Assembly (NCBI GenBank): GCA_008692225.1
Contig: VICG01000015.1
Location: 1,825,001 to 1,889,000, forward strand
Length of the DNA stretch: 64,000 nucleotides
Direction of reading: 5' to 3'
Source: Monilinia fructicola
Lineage: Eukaryota > Ascomycota > Leotiomycetes > Helotiales > Sclerotiniaceae
The notes under the pieces are model-generated. The model was given only the letters and a program-made list of their open reading frames with translations. It was not told the DNA's origin and did not search any database. This document shows, one piece after another, positions 1 through 11,537 of the stretch. Every line of letters starts with the position of its first letter. Position 1 is the stretch's first letter. Both the position numbers and the translations under genes were made by a program.

Positions 1-1312
1 CCGTTGCCCAATGAGCAGTTTCGCTATCCAGGGTTTTTCGAATGAGTTTCAGTCGTTTCTCAAGTTCGGTGTAATTGAACTTCCCTTCCATTTCATTTCC
101 ATCACCTTCGAAAGGCATCCGAGCAAAAAATTGACCATCTTGAACTTCCTTTCTTGCTTTTTCAATGGCTGACAGGTACGATTCATAATACCACAAGAAC
201 CTGCGTTTGCATAAATCTCTGAAAGGTTCGAACGGGATTAAGGATTCTTCCAGAAATTCGAAATCACTATTAGCATCGTCACTAGGGGGCGAGCATGGTA
301 GAGATTCCCCTGCTGGGAGAGATTAAGGTATTCCTCAAGGCGTTGAATGACTGAAATACGAAGAGTTTCATGACGAATCTGCAGGCTAGTCAGTTCCAAG
401 TATAATCAATTTGGAAAGCCCAAATTATACCTTTGCAATATAATCCTTTTGATCCCTTCTGTCCCTAGCATCCTTTGCGAGTTCGAAACCAGGTTCATTT
501 TCGTAGGGATTGCTTGACATTAAACTTTGTATCGAGATTAGGATGGATTCAAGTCCTTGCGCCGATGACCATTCTTCTCCCCTTTCACCCCGCCATGTAC
601 TATTATGTTGTTTAGCTTTCAGAATTTGAGTTGTTTGTTCGATGATTGATAATTACCCCAAGATTGATCTGAAAATGAGTTAGCAAATACGTTGAAAGCA
701 CAACGATTCATGAGGTGAACCTACAAGCAGACTTTGCCTTGAGCATAAATATTTGGATTGAATCGACATCTTCCTCCATTTGTGGTGGTTGCGATGACAT
801 TAGGAGCTTTCGCAGGGTATTCTATAATGTCTTTTCAGCTTCTAGTTGATGTGCAACCATTCTTTATCATCATACCTTTGCCAAATTTAATTGCAAACTA
901 AAGAAAAGAAGAGTCAGTATTCAATGGTATATAATATCTCATAATTTGAATGGACTAACATCGAAGAAACCAAATTCATAAGGGGTATCTGGTGGGCCGA
1001 TAATGATAGCTTGAACCTTTCGAACATCAATGTCTCGACAAGCCACTGCCAAAGCTATAGAATCCAATCCTCATCAGTATGAAATCAAAGAATCGATATA
1101 AAAGTCGTCAAGTTTGAAATGGATTATATATATATATATATATAACTTACATAAATCTGAACCTTTTTGGATATCTGCCAACTCCTGTGAAGATTGAAAA
1201 GTGTCAGCCTTGCGCTTCTCACCATAAACCAAGCAAGCGCATTGTCTAGGTGGTTATCAGATGGGTGTATAATTGTTACCTTTGCAATACGAATAATGGA
1301 GTGATTCGACAT
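1..1312 (-). CDS. UBE2Z-type ubiquitin-conjugating enzyme E2 (3' end beyond window)
   Basis: Transfers ubiquitin (or a ubiquitin-like protein) from E1 to substrates through a catalytic cysteine. Read from ATG at 1312 on the minus strand, at least six short introns join exons giving the N-terminal helix (MSNHSIIRIAK then ELADIQKGSDL), the core GPPDTPYEFGFFD, FGKEYPAKAPNV, and the active-site region NPNIYAQGKVCLSILGTW with the catalytic Cys. GEEWSSAQGLESILISIQSL and NPYENEPGFE follow; the Trp-Ser-x-Ala-Gln-x-Leu run and the long C-terminal extension are typical of the UBE2Z/USE1 type rather than of small E2s. Around 307-321 the reading frame changes between RLEEYLNLS and the next clearly coding block (SLPCSPPSDDANSDFEFLEE); this needs two extra bases in the CCCC/GGG/GAGA stretch or an intron I cannot place. 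The coding frame is open to base 1. Family assignment is secure; the precise paralogue is less so. Confidence 0.85.
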
Positions 1313-1422
1313 GATTCTTGCAGTCCAAGGTGGCCTATTGAATACCTCTTCTTTCGAAAGGAACCTTGTTATGTTTTTGCTTTGATTATGATCTTCAAAT
1401 ATTTGAAAAGTATCGAGTGAGA

Positions 1423-1555
1423 GTGTATGAGTGAGGGAGTATGAGTGAGGGAGTATGAGTGAGAGAGTATGAGTGAGAGAGTATGAGAGTATGAGAGTAT
1501 GAGAGTATGAGAGTATAAAAGTATAAAAGTATAAAAGTGTATGTGTATGAGTGAA
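1423..1555. repeat. Impure GTATGAGTGAGG / GAGTAT minisatellite
   Basis: Tandem, drifting copies of GTATGAGTGAGG and then of GTATGAGA or GTATAAAA lie just upstream of the E2 gene start. The repeat sits in the probable promoter or 5' leader region; no coding potential is seen. Confidence 0.8.
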
Positions 1556-1914
1556 GTTATTGGAGAGGAGGGGAATTGAGTAATTTGTGTGGGGCTCCTG
1601 GTTGGAGAGGGGGATTGTCTGAGATCATGATCGACCGGTAGGGTAGGTAGGTGTACCTAGTAGGCGCTAGTAGGTAGGTAAACAGTTGAAGTTGCACTTT
1701 GGAGATGAAAAGAGATCCAAAGAGATCTAAATGTCGGTGACGAGTGGCAGAATTCTACTTATGTGCTAGCGTTATCGCCAATGGGTGATCAGATACGGGT
1801 AGTGGGGCCGATGTCTATGAGGCTGAATCTTCTATCGGATACCTACAGTAGGGATTGGGTGTAGATAGAGAGGGAAGGTCGGTTTGTAAGTAGATAAATA
1901 TCTCTAGATACTTA

Positions 1915-3040
1915 CTTGGCGTTGTTTTGGGTCAATGCTGGGCTAAAAATTAACCGAAAAACGAAATATGTATTATTATATATTTAATCTTTAGAAAGTT
2001 ATATTAAATTAACGAATAAATTAAATATTATAAAAATGCTTTAAAATATTATAAAACTAAAAAATATATAATAAGCTTTTTAAAACTTTAAATATAGAAG
2101 TTTTTATATATTAAAAAGAATTTAAAAAAGTATATTATTTTATTTCATTTTATATTACTTATATTTAAAACTTTAATAAATTAGATCGAATTATTAATTA
2201 TATAAATATTAAAAATTATATAAAATAAAGCATTTAATTTTATATACTATACTAATTTTAGTTTAGTATTATTTATTATTATTAAATTTATAAAAGCTTT
2301 TTTTTTAAAAAAGAAAAAGATATAATAAACTTTTATTATATATAATAATAAAAGCATTATATAATTTATAAATTCGAATAAAAACTATTAATATATATAA
2401 TTTATAAGTAAAATATAATATATTTATCTTTTTATTATATGTATATATAATTATATATAAAAAAATCGATGTATTACCGTTTAAATAATAAATATTTTAT
2501 TATATAAATTTAATATAAATTTATATTATAATAATTTTTACTTAAATTAGAACTATAATATATTTTATTAAAATCTAATATATAGTAATAATTTTTATTT
2601 AAATTTATAAATTATATAACCCTTTAATTATTATATATAATAAAGATTTATTATATTTTCTTATTTATTTTAAAAAGCTTTTATAAACTTAATAATAATA
2701 GATAAGACTAAATTAAAATTAATATATTATATAAAATTAAATAATTAATTTAATATACCTTTTTGTTTCTTTAAAACTATAATTAAACTTAATTTATTAA
2801 AGGCTAAAATATAAATAATATAAAATACTATATTTTTTAAACTTTCTTTTATATACTATAAAACTTTAATCTTTTAAAATATTAATAAATAAAATATTAA
2901 TCTTTTAAATTCTTAGTATTTTAAAGTTTTACTTTAAAAAATTTATAAATTCGTTAATTCGTTATAAATTTTTAAAGATCTAATATAAATTTCTTTTTCG
3001 ATTAATCCTTAGCCCGGTATTAATCTAAAATAACGCCAAG
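1915..3040. mobile_element. RIP-like decayed DNA transposon with long terminal inverted repeats
   Basis: An almost purely A+T block of 1126 bases whose ends are inverted copies. The left end starts CTTGGCGTT...GGGCTAA and the right end is ...TTAGCCC...AACGCCAAG. The match continues with gaps and transitions for roughly 130-150 bases inward (shared CGAAAAA, GAAAT, ATCTTTA, ATTAACGAAT). TA stands immediately outside each end (1913-1914 and 3041-3042), as expected for a Tc1/mariner-type TA target duplication. No open reading frame of transposase length survives. Differences between the two ends are largely C/T and G/A transitions, as expected after repeat-induced point mutation. The ends and TA are seen directly; the superfamily is inferred. 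Confidence 0.75.
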
Positions 3041-3070
3041 TATATATATAAAAGAAGATACGTAGTATAT

Positions 3071-3096
3071 AGATAAATAGATAGATAGATAGAGAA

Positions 3097-3140
<44 letters not shown>

Positions 3141-3164
3141 AATAAATAAATAAATAAATAAATA
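3071..3164. repeat. (GATA)n then (AAAT)n microsatellite
   Basis: About 20 bases of AGAT repeats run into about 70 bases of near-perfect AAAT repeats, starting some 30 bases outside the right end of the decayed transposon. The apparent protein in the opposite strand (YLFIYLFI) is only the repeat translated. Confidence 0.9.
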
Positions 3165-4016
3165 TCCAACCTATCTAATAAAATAATAAAACTAAGTTCC
3201 ATATTAAAACCCGTTACTATTTACTTATACACACACCTGGACACTATTAATAATATCTCCTAGGTCAAACATCTCATTATTTAATTCCCGAGGTTAACCT
3301 ACAGCCAACCTCCCGCTACCTACAAAACCATACATACATCTAGACATACCTAGGTATTACCTAGGTATCCGTTGCAGGTACCTAGGTAATCAACTCCCTC
3401 CATCTAGTTCGAATTCATCGACGGAGATCGGATTACCTACTTGAGGAATTCAGTACCCGTGATCTGGACCTCACCGGGAATCGCTGACGCATCTCTTGAT
3501 ACTCTATGATATCTACCTCTATTATGTGAGATGTGAATGTTGGTGTGAATATTGTAAATAAGCTGCTGGTTTATTCACAGAGTCATCCCCAGGTCATCGG
3601 TGATATCTGTAGTACCCATCTACCCAGTGACTGTGCAGGTTACGGAGGACGGGTTTCTTCCGTTATGAGGACCCTTCACAGTTGCCAGGTTCAAGTAACA
3701 TAACCTTTCTTATAAATAGGTAATCAAATATGATTCTGTATTCATGATCGTAACATCATCCTCACGCTTTGGGTATCTTCAAGCCAACGATCTCTCCGAG
3801 ATCTCTCGGACTTTTCCTATCATACAAGGTACCTCATTAAGACTATCCAGTCCTGCACCAGGGTGTATACAAATTCCTCCCACGCTAGAAGCTGTCATTC
3901 GTGACGAAATGTATTTAGAACGGTCAAGATGTGATATCTGTATGCTTGCTTGACTGCAATGCGAAGGGAGATCTCGCAAAGTGAAGCCTTCCACTGTCCT
4001 TCAAGTCCATCTTTAC
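3165..4016. other. Spacer with ACCTAGGT palindromes
   Basis: No convincing gene. It contains three copies of the palindrome ACCTAGGT within 40 bases (3348, 3359, 3380) and the probable 3' untranslated region of the minus-strand Rab gene on its right side. Confidence 0.5.
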
Positions 4017-4769
4017 TCAACAACATCCACCGCCAACGGCTTTCTGGGGTGCCAGTTTAATATTTGCTTTGGCTCCTCCAGCACCAGGTCCCTTCACCCC
4101 AGATCTTCTATCGTTCAAGTCATATTTTCCGGCTTCGATATTCAAATATATCCTCTCTGCCACTCGAGCGAAAGCATTCTCAACACCCTCGCCACTCTTG
4201 GCACTTGTCTCGACGTATTCCAATACACCATTTCGTTTAGCCCAATCTTCCGCCTCTTCCACACCAACTTCTCGTTTATTCTCCTCGCCGACGGCCAAAT
4301 CACTCTTATTTCCAACCAAAACGACAACTATATCCGGTTCAGCAATCTGTCGCAAATCGTTCAACCAGTCTGTAACATGTTCAAATGTCGGTCGCCGTGA
4401 AATGTCGAATACAAGCAATGCGCCTGAAGCCCCCCGAAAATAACTCCTCGTTACACTCTTATAAGTTTCTTGTCCTGCTGTATCCCATAAACTGAGCTTC
4501 ATATGTTTTTGCGGAATATCCGATGCAGCAATTGAAGATTTTGACCCGGGTCCTGGCGCTGCTTCTGGAATACTCGATTTCGGTTTAAATCCTTCAGAGT
4601 TTGGTGGACCAACTGGAATAATTCTCGAACCAAATTCGACGCCGATGGTCACATCATGATGTGGAGAGAAACGACCTTCGCAAAGTCGAACTGTGAGTGA
4701 TGATTTTCCGGTTCCGCTATCGCCAATACAGACGAGTTTTGCAATATAATCCCATGATAATCCAGACAT
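4017..4769 (-). CDS. Rab-family small GTPase (Rab2/4/14-like) with an interswitch insertion
   Basis: A 250-residue, intronless Rab GTPase that would cycle between GDP and GTP to direct vesicle traffic. Motifs: P-loop GDSGTGKS (16-23), switch I TIGVEFG (from 41), switch II WDTAGQE (from 95), NKSD guanine-binding motif (about 153), ETSAK (about 187), and a C-terminal GGGCC for double geranylgeranylation. I chose the second ATG (4769): the upstream ATG at 4796 adds nine residues with no family resemblance, whereas MSGLSWDYIAKLVCIG starts as Rabs do. Odd feature: about 35 extra residues rich in Pro, Gly and Ser (about 52-87) separate the first interswitch strand from the WDTAGQE strand, where ordinary Rabs have a tight turn. 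HDVTIGVEFG suggests the Rab2/4/14 group, but the subclass is uncertain. Confidence 0.9.
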   Translation of the reverse strand: MSGLSWDYIAKLVCIGDSGTGKSSLTVRLCEGRFSPHHDVTIGVEFGSRIIPVGPPNSEGFKPKSSIPEAAPGPGSKSSIAASDIPQKHMKLSLWDTAGQETYKSVTRSYFRGASGALLVFDISRRPTFEHVTDWLNDLRQIAEPDIVVVLVGNKSDLAVGEENKREVGVEEAEDWAKRNGVLEYVETSAKSGEGVENAFARVAERIYLNIEAGKYDLNDRRSGVKGPGAGGAKANIKLAPQKAVGGGCC

Positions 4770-4805
4770 TATTTGCCCAACTCTGCAGATTGACAAGCAA
4801 AAGCA

Positions 4806-4842
4806 AAAGAAGAAGAAGAAGAAGAAGAAGAAGAAGAAGAAG
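4806..4842. repeat. (AAG)n microsatellite in the Rab 5' leader
   Basis: Twelve or so AAG units lie just upstream of the Rab start, read as CTT repeats on the coding strand, so a pyrimidine-rich leader is likely. Confidence 0.85.
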
Positions 4843-4845
4843 AGA

Positions 4846-6725
4846 GGCCAATACTGAGGGAGGTATTAATGAAATCTAAAAGATGGTAAATTTTGGAATT
4901 TGAATAAGTTAATGACAAAGATGAATCAGGAGTAAGATTACTAGATAGACAGATAGACAGATAGACAAGTAGAAACTTGAGAGGGAGTGTGTGCGGGTGA
5001 GTTGATTGTTGTTGGAGGAGTATTGATTTAGTAGGTAATACCTCTATGTTGACGGTAGTAGTAAGCGTAAGCTTTGAATTATACGGGTGGAGCGAGCGTT
5101 CCTGAATAATGATCCATTAAAAAAAGTGGCTTGGGGAAAGTTTTGGAAATGCAAGCAGAAGGAGTATCATGGATGATGGATGGGGGAGTCTGCATACAGC
5201 TGGACTACTCAGTACGGAGTACAGTAGGATAACTGTTATCGTCTAGTGCGATTACATAATCCATGGATATGGGTACATTACCCAATTGGGACGGTCGATA
5301 AGGCAACAAGGCACTTGCAATAAGGACGCAGAGGCGGTGAACAAAGAAAGGAAGATCGATGTTTTGGGTTTTGGTAGCGCTGGAGTATTAGGGATGTACG
5401 GAATTGGTGATTACCTACAGTAGGTCCACGGGTATGTATGGATTGGATGTATATGGATGGATGGATGGACGGATGTATTTGTACTCTGTATATATTAGAT
5501 CAATGCTTAATTACTAGGTCGGTCTATAGATAAATACTTTGTGTATGAATAGATAAATGTATGTCTAATAGATAACCTCAGGTATATATCTATTATGATT
5601 CTTATATCAATTAATTTGATAAATATTCATCTATCATCACCTATCCTAGGTATCTATCTATATGGATATCGTCATGGTGTCTATATAAATTATAATAATA
5701 CCCGATAATCTATACTTATATATATATAAGTAAATCATATTTATATATATACATTCTTCTCCTGCTTAGGAAGCCTTCACTCTTGAAAAGCATTCACTTA
5801 TGAATACCTACCCGCACCGTGGACTACTTTACCCAACAAAAGAATACTCAATATTAAGAAATATCGCATTATCACATTATCACATCACATACATCATCAC
5901 ATCATCACATCATCGCCAAAAACTATTGTCTGATCCAGAGATAATCTTGAGGGTCAATAAGTTCATCATTACCTACCTGGGCACTTCTTACTTACCTCAC
6001 CGTATCTGCCTTGTGATTTCATTGATTTCAATGATTCACCGGCACCCAGTCCTCACTCACTCACTCACTCACTCACTCCCTCACCACCCTCTTCTGGATA
6101 TTACTTGTTAGAACTTCTATCCGAGCTAGTCCATGAAGAACAAGCAAGTGATTGATATCTCACACCTGGGCAATATCAACCACCCTGCAAGCCCTTGACG
6201 AGTCATCCATCCATCCATCCATCCATACATGTATACATTTATACATCCATCCATCCATTCATCCATACATTACTTACTGTTTTAATATTAATAAGCCTTG
6301 TTTATACAACTTCCATTCCCATTCACTCACACCTTTGAGTAATCACACGCTTGTTATCATTCACTTGTTGCCCTTCATACAATCAACTAGGTACGAGGTA
6401 ACTTGGGACTTGCAACTTACAACTGATCTATTCATCTATCTACCTACCAACCACCACCGACCACCTCCTACCGACCACCTCCTCCTACCTAGGTATTCCA
6501 AGGCTGTCCACGGGTACTGAAATACATAAATATTGGTAACCTCACCAACCATCCTACCAACTTACTTACCATACATATCAACTCCAAAGCTCTTCAAAAG
6601 ACCCACAAGACTGGGCAGAAACCACCCAAAGATAGAGAGAAGTCCTTATCAACAGCCCTTCAACTTCTTGACTCCATCGTAGACAATCTTATCATCATTA
6701 TATCACTTAATTGAGAGCCCTGAAG
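4846..6725. other. Divergent spacer between the Rab and Pns1-like genes
   Basis: About 1.9 kb without a supportable gene. It holds short GGAT, CTCA (6058-6081) and CATC (6207-6260) microsatellites, one TACGGAGTA (5213) and one TACTCTGTA (5482) copy of a dispersed motif, and an ACCTAGGT palindrome (6487). Both flanking genes are transcribed away from it, so it must contain both promoters. Confidence 0.5.
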
Positions 6726-9058
6726 ATGTTCTCAGAATGTAAGTAATATTTTTTTTTCTCACAGGTATGATTCTGGGGTTCATTGTTCTAATTACTCAAT
6801 GCAATATCTAGATGCTTCGCGCTTCTTGGCTCAGTCACAGTCTAGATTCTCCAACTTTGTTCAACAGGATAACGAAACGCCGCCTCCTCGAAATCCAAAC
6901 GAACGTTATCAACGATCGCAGCCTTTACGAAGTTCAAGGCATCACCGAGCACTTGGCAACCCTTATCAGTCTTCGCATCTACCAAATTTCGGATTTACCT
7001 CTCGATATTCCCAAGCTCCCCCTGACGCTCCGCTGTTTCATAGTGCATTAAATGAGTTCCAAGAAGAAGATGAAGAGGAGGAACGAGAAAGGGAGACTGC
7101 GGATTTTTTTGCGTTACAAAGATCACGGAGAGTTTTTGCGCCTGCGAGACTAGAAGAAAGCGAAGAAACAGAGCGCGATGGAAGTGATGTGGCTCTGGAT
7201 GACAGTAAGGATGAGGATAGGAGAGCAGGCGACGATCGGGATCGTCCTCGGGGCATCAAAAGCAGTTGGACTGGTGGAATCAAAAGTATAAGAGAACGAG
7301 GGCGCACACCAGAAACAGTCGGGGAGGAAGGAGATGATCAAAGTAGGCGACCAAGCAGTCGAGGAAGCAGTAGTAAAGGAAAGGGAAAAATGGTGGATGT
7401 TGGTTTAGAATCCACAATTGCCGACAGTGAACCACCGAGTGAACTGGGTTACGATATGGGTGACGATAATCCACCAGCCATCCAACAATTTAGATCAGTG
7501 CCCAAATCTGGACCAACCCGTCTGATGGATGATTCCAAGAGAGGGAATGAGAGGGATATTGAGTCTCACCGACAACCCGGTCCTCGATATCCCATACCAC
7601 CGAGCGAAGCGGAGACTATTCCAGCAACAGTAGCCACAACCTTGGATGAGGGTCCAAAGCATGACATGTTTTGGGGATCATTATTCTTAATCTGTTTGGG
7701 CTCACTTTTCGCAACGTTCTTCTTGATTTTCCTGCATACGTCAACGCCGAAGGGAGTTCTAGGCGATACGATCTATACAACGCTTAGTTCTTCATTTCAC
7801 CTGTTTGCAGTCGACACTCTGGCATCCATCATTGTCTCATTTTTGTGGCTTGCTTTACTCCGATCATTTGTCCGCCCATTAGTCTTCTTGATTGTTCTAG
7901 CAGTACCGGTTTATACTGTTCTCGTTCTCACTGTATCCTATGGTGTCTAGTATGAAAGGATCAACAGATCGAACTGGTGTACAGGATAGAGCTATGCGAT
8001 GGCTGTCCTTTATCCCTGGTGCCCTTGCCTTACTCTGGCTATATACAATTTACAAGGGTCGCCAATCCTTAACAAAGGCAATCAACATTCTGGAATTCGC
8101 ATCCAGAATTCTTGCTGCAAATCCGGGCCTGCTCGCATTGGGATTTGCTACTCTAGGCGCAGTTGTTTTATGGACTTGGATATGGTTAGGAATGTTCACA
8201 AGAGTATTTCTGGGTGGCCATCTCTCGAGGTCAGGTCTTAGCTTCATCATAGATGTGACGACTTGGTGGCTCGGTGTATATTTTGTCATGATGTACATTT
8301 GGACACTTTCCGTGATTGGAGGAATCCAACGAACCACTACTGCTGCAACAGTATCCCAATGGTATTATCATCGTAATGTCCAGCCAGGACCTACATCTCG
8401 AGAGATTGTTGGAGCTGCATTCTTTCACTCGACCAATACCATCTTTGGTACCATATGTTTATCGGCTTTATTGGCCCTCTTGATAAGATTACCTCTCCTC
8501 GTCTTACCACGAAGACTGGTCACAGCTATCTCGATAATTGCATACTCATTCATACCAACACCGGTTGCCGCTTTACTGAATCCTCTTGCGCTTACCTATG
8601 CTGCTATCCACTCTCAGCCTCTCCAGAGTTCTGCAAGAGGTCTAAGTCAAATGACATTCCTCACTCCACAAGCTCCCACAACTACCCTAACGCCACGGTC
8701 CTTTTCCTCAAGAACCCATGCCACCACTCCATTGCTTCCATACCGATTAGCTAAACTTCTGCTTCATGCAACTCGCGTGATTATGTCCATGGCTCTTGGA
8801 TTTGGTGGATGGGTAGCAACAGCTCGTCAATTATCTATAAGGATGCCCGAAGGTCCTGGCATCAAAGGTAGTGCATATGCATATGTCGTGGGATTAGTAG
8901 CCGGATTTATCGGTTGGGGTGTTCTCGGAGCCATGGAAGGTGTATTGAGTGGAATAGTAGATGCGACAGTGGTATGCTGGGGAAGCGAGAAAGGGATGGC
9001 TGGGGGTGGCGCATACTGTCTTGAAGCCGGATATCTATTCGGTGATAGTAGGGAGTAA
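6726..9058 (+). CDS. Pns1/choline-transporter-like (CTL) family membrane protein, one apparent frameshift
   Basis: Exon 1 (ATG 6726, MFSE) is spliced over an intron at 6739-6811 to give MFSEYASRFLAQSQ. About 290 hydrophilic, acidic, Ser/Arg-rich residues follow, then membrane segments from FWGSLFLICLGSLFATFF. The second part (from 7940) carries the family core: RILAANPGLLALGF, VVLWTWIWLGMFTRVFLGG, TWWLGVYFVMMYIWTLSVI, TAATVSQWYYHR and the C-terminal GWVLGAMEGVLSGIVDA-like block. The two parts lie in different frames, joined near 7910-7947. Skipping one T of the TTT at 7910-7912 gives VPVILFSFSLYPMVSSMKGS, which fits the family; a 52-base intron (7933-7984) is the alternative but would delete conserved residues. 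Expected protein is about 745 residues at the plasma membrane or an internal membrane. Substrate is unknown; yeast Pns1 does not need choline transport. Confidence 0.8.
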
Positions 9059-9139
9059 TGAATGGGCGAGTTTGTACTTTCTGGCGAATGGGGCATAAGT
9101 TGGTTGGGTTTACATGGGACGAATAGCATGATCATGATA

Positions 9140-9212
9140 TGGGAAGACATGGTATGGTATGGTATGATATGGTATGGTATGGTATAGCATGGTATAGCAT
9201 AGCATAGCATAA
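9140..9212. repeat. (GGTAT)n / (AGCAT)n microsatellite
   Basis: Runs of GGTAT followed by AGCAT units directly downstream of the Pns1-like gene, within its probable 3' untranslated region. Confidence 0.8.
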
Positions 9213-9461
9213 TTTAGCAGGAGGGATCACGAAAGCGTCTGAATATCATACTATTATACATACTACGTACGCGCACATAGAGTATCAATCAGCGTTGTGT
9301 GAATAGTCAGCAGTAAGTACAAGTGTAAGATTTGAAGCAGACTTTTATTCCATCTCATTTTCTCCTCTTGATTCAATGCTCTCTGTCTTTTTCTTGGAAT
9401 ATCAAAATGTGAATGTGAATGTGAATGTGAAGGTGGATGGGTATTTTGAGAGGGATTTGAG

Positions 9462-9463
9462 GT

Positions 9464-9537
<74 letters not shown>
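9462..9537. repeat. TTGAGGG heptamer minisatellite
   Basis: About ten tandem, near-perfect copies of the 7-base unit TTGAGGG, followed by three or four copies of TTGGAG. The unit is one base longer than the fungal telomere repeat TTAGGG and differs from it by a G insertion. Confidence 0.9.
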
Positions 9538-9886
9538 TTGGAGTTGGAGTTGGAGTTTTGCATGATTGGGATTGAAAGGGGAGGTATTTCTTGATATCGA
9601 GCCGGGGTGTAGTATCTGGCTCTTGCAAGTGGGCTTGAGTGGATTTTTGGAGCGTTGGGATGGATGGGTGGGGGTGTTTGATTTGATGATTTGAAGCGCA
9701 AGAAGGGGGAAGGGGGGATGATGGTGTTGTTGAGGGTGGTGTGGAAGATCGGTAGAAGAGACATTCAAGATATTCAGGATATATGGATATATGGATATAT
9801 GGATATAACGTAGATTCAAAATGGGTTCTGATATTCCATGCTTTCATTCATCTGTATCTCGATGAGCTATTCATGGATTTATCGAT

Positions 9887-9975
9887 ATCCAGTATCCAGT
9901 ATCCAGTATCCAGTATCCAGTATCCAGTATCCAGTATCCAGTATCCAGTATCCAGTATCCAGTATCCAGTATCCA
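9887..9975. repeat. TATCCAG heptamer minisatellite
   Basis: About twelve perfect tandem copies of TATCCAG. Apparent proteins repeating SIQYPVS are only translations of this tract. Confidence 0.92.
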
Positions 9976-10020
9976 ATCTCTCAACGCTCTTCAAAAATCT
10001 ACCCCAAGACATTCTCAGCC

Positions 10021-10085
10021 GAGAGGAGAAAGGAGAAAGGAGAAAGGAGAAAGGAGAAAGGAGAAAGGAGAAAGGAGAAAGGAGA
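10021..10085. repeat. GGAGAAA heptamer minisatellite
   Basis: About nine tandem copies of GGAGAAA. It is the third 7-base-unit array within 620 bases, with an unrelated unit sequence. Confidence 0.9.
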
Positions 10086-10089
10086 GGGG

Positions 10090-11537
10090 ATGAAAATTGA
10101 GATTCCGATTGAAACAGAGGCATGCGGCCGACGAATTAGACGATCTAGTGTGAATATTGTGATGCAAATCCCATCCATGTAGACAAAATATAAAGAAGAA
10201 ACAGGATTGGAATCATCACATCGTGAATCTAACTCTGATTCTACCCGCAACAACATCAACGCTGTCTCCCCATCTCCATCATCCCAACACCCACCCACTC
10301 CCCCCTTCCTTAACTCGTCAAACCGAATGCCACAAAAACACACGTTTCGCCAAACGCCATGCCATCACCTACAGTATCTTAGTATGGATACTCGAGTGCA
10401 CAATAACCGTATCACATCACATCACATCACATCCCACCGTACCGCACCGCACCACAACACAACACACATCTCATCTCACCTGCACAACGACGGCGAATCC
10501 CCAACGCGAAATGACAAATCGCCCATAACTCCCCCCGTCCGCCCACTAACGAACTTTGCTTCAAAAAGGCTAGCCGAGTTCAACGACCGATTTCAATGCC
10601 TACCCGCTGCTAATATCGTGGATGTTCATCCGCGTGACCATAAATCCTCCCTCCGTCTGTCCATCCAGATGAGAGCTATCAATCATCATCCATCCATCAT
10701 CAACCGCCAGATATCTCTTATCAGGAAGGAAAATGCAAGGCGGAATGATGGAAGAAAGGGAAGTGTTTTCTCGCTTATATCTTATTGATGATATGATGTG
10801 ATGTGATGTGGTACGATGAGATACGATGCGATATGATGGATATAGTATTACTACATACAAAAGAACTTAAAGTAGAATACGTAGAGGATGGGAAAGGGGA
10901 TGCAAAACGCGCATTAAATGATATGAAAATGAAAAATGCGTTTGTGTGATCTTGGTGTGCATTTCTATTGTATGTAGCGTGATGGGGTGTGGTGTATGAT
11001 GTAGGGATGGGAGTGAAAGGGGAGGAGAATAAAGAGAGATAAGGGTGCATGAGGAGGATAAAGATAGAGTTTGGGACCAGAGTTGGGTATTTATTTGTAT
11101 GCACTTGCTTGCTGGTGTTGAATGTTGTAATTATTGGAGAGGAGATGGAGCACTTGGCATGTGAGGAGAAATGTACGAGAGAAGGAAAAAATGACAACTC
11201 GAAGGATGACATTTTTACGTTGAAATATTGAACTATGTGAAAAGTATATAAAATGACCCCTATCTATTCCCAGAACTAAGTATCGGTGTCGTGTAGAAAG
11301 AGAAAAAAAATCAATCAATCTAGCCTGATGGTCGAAGCCCGTCAACCTATCGATCCGACAATAATATAACCCTAAATCCTGTACAATCTAATCTATATGG
11401 TATCTTTCGCAAATCCAATTCCCGAGCTATCCCAACCAGCATCCCAATCCGTGCATTTTGACCCTTCCGTGCAAACCGTTGCATTCTATCCAGATGTGTT
11501 CGTTAAAAGTTTTCCCCGGGTTTCCATTTCCCCAATC
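10090..11537. other. Convergent spacer without a supportable gene
   Basis: Short open frames here are low-complexity (ACATC and GATGTGATGTG runs around 10405-10430 and 10795-10835) and show no domain or intron logic. It lies between the 3' ends of the Pns1-like gene and the minus-strand NACHT-ankyrin gene, so it should mostly be 3' untranslated and intergenic DNA. Confidence 0.45.

Noticed and set aside
3779..3994. Small frames at 3744-3994 on both strands
   Set aside because: Overlapping frames on both strands without domain or splice context, lying in the Rab 3' flank.
7933..7984. 52-base intron linking the two halves of the Pns1-like gene
   Set aside because: GT and AG are present and in phase, but splicing would remove the VSSMKGS segment that looks conserved and leave a shorter loop; one extra T at 7910-7912 explains the data better.
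9783..10182. Overlapping frames with SIQYPVS and ERRKEKG repeats
   Set aside because: Products of the TATCCAG and GGAGAAA arrays; no start context, domain or conserved part.
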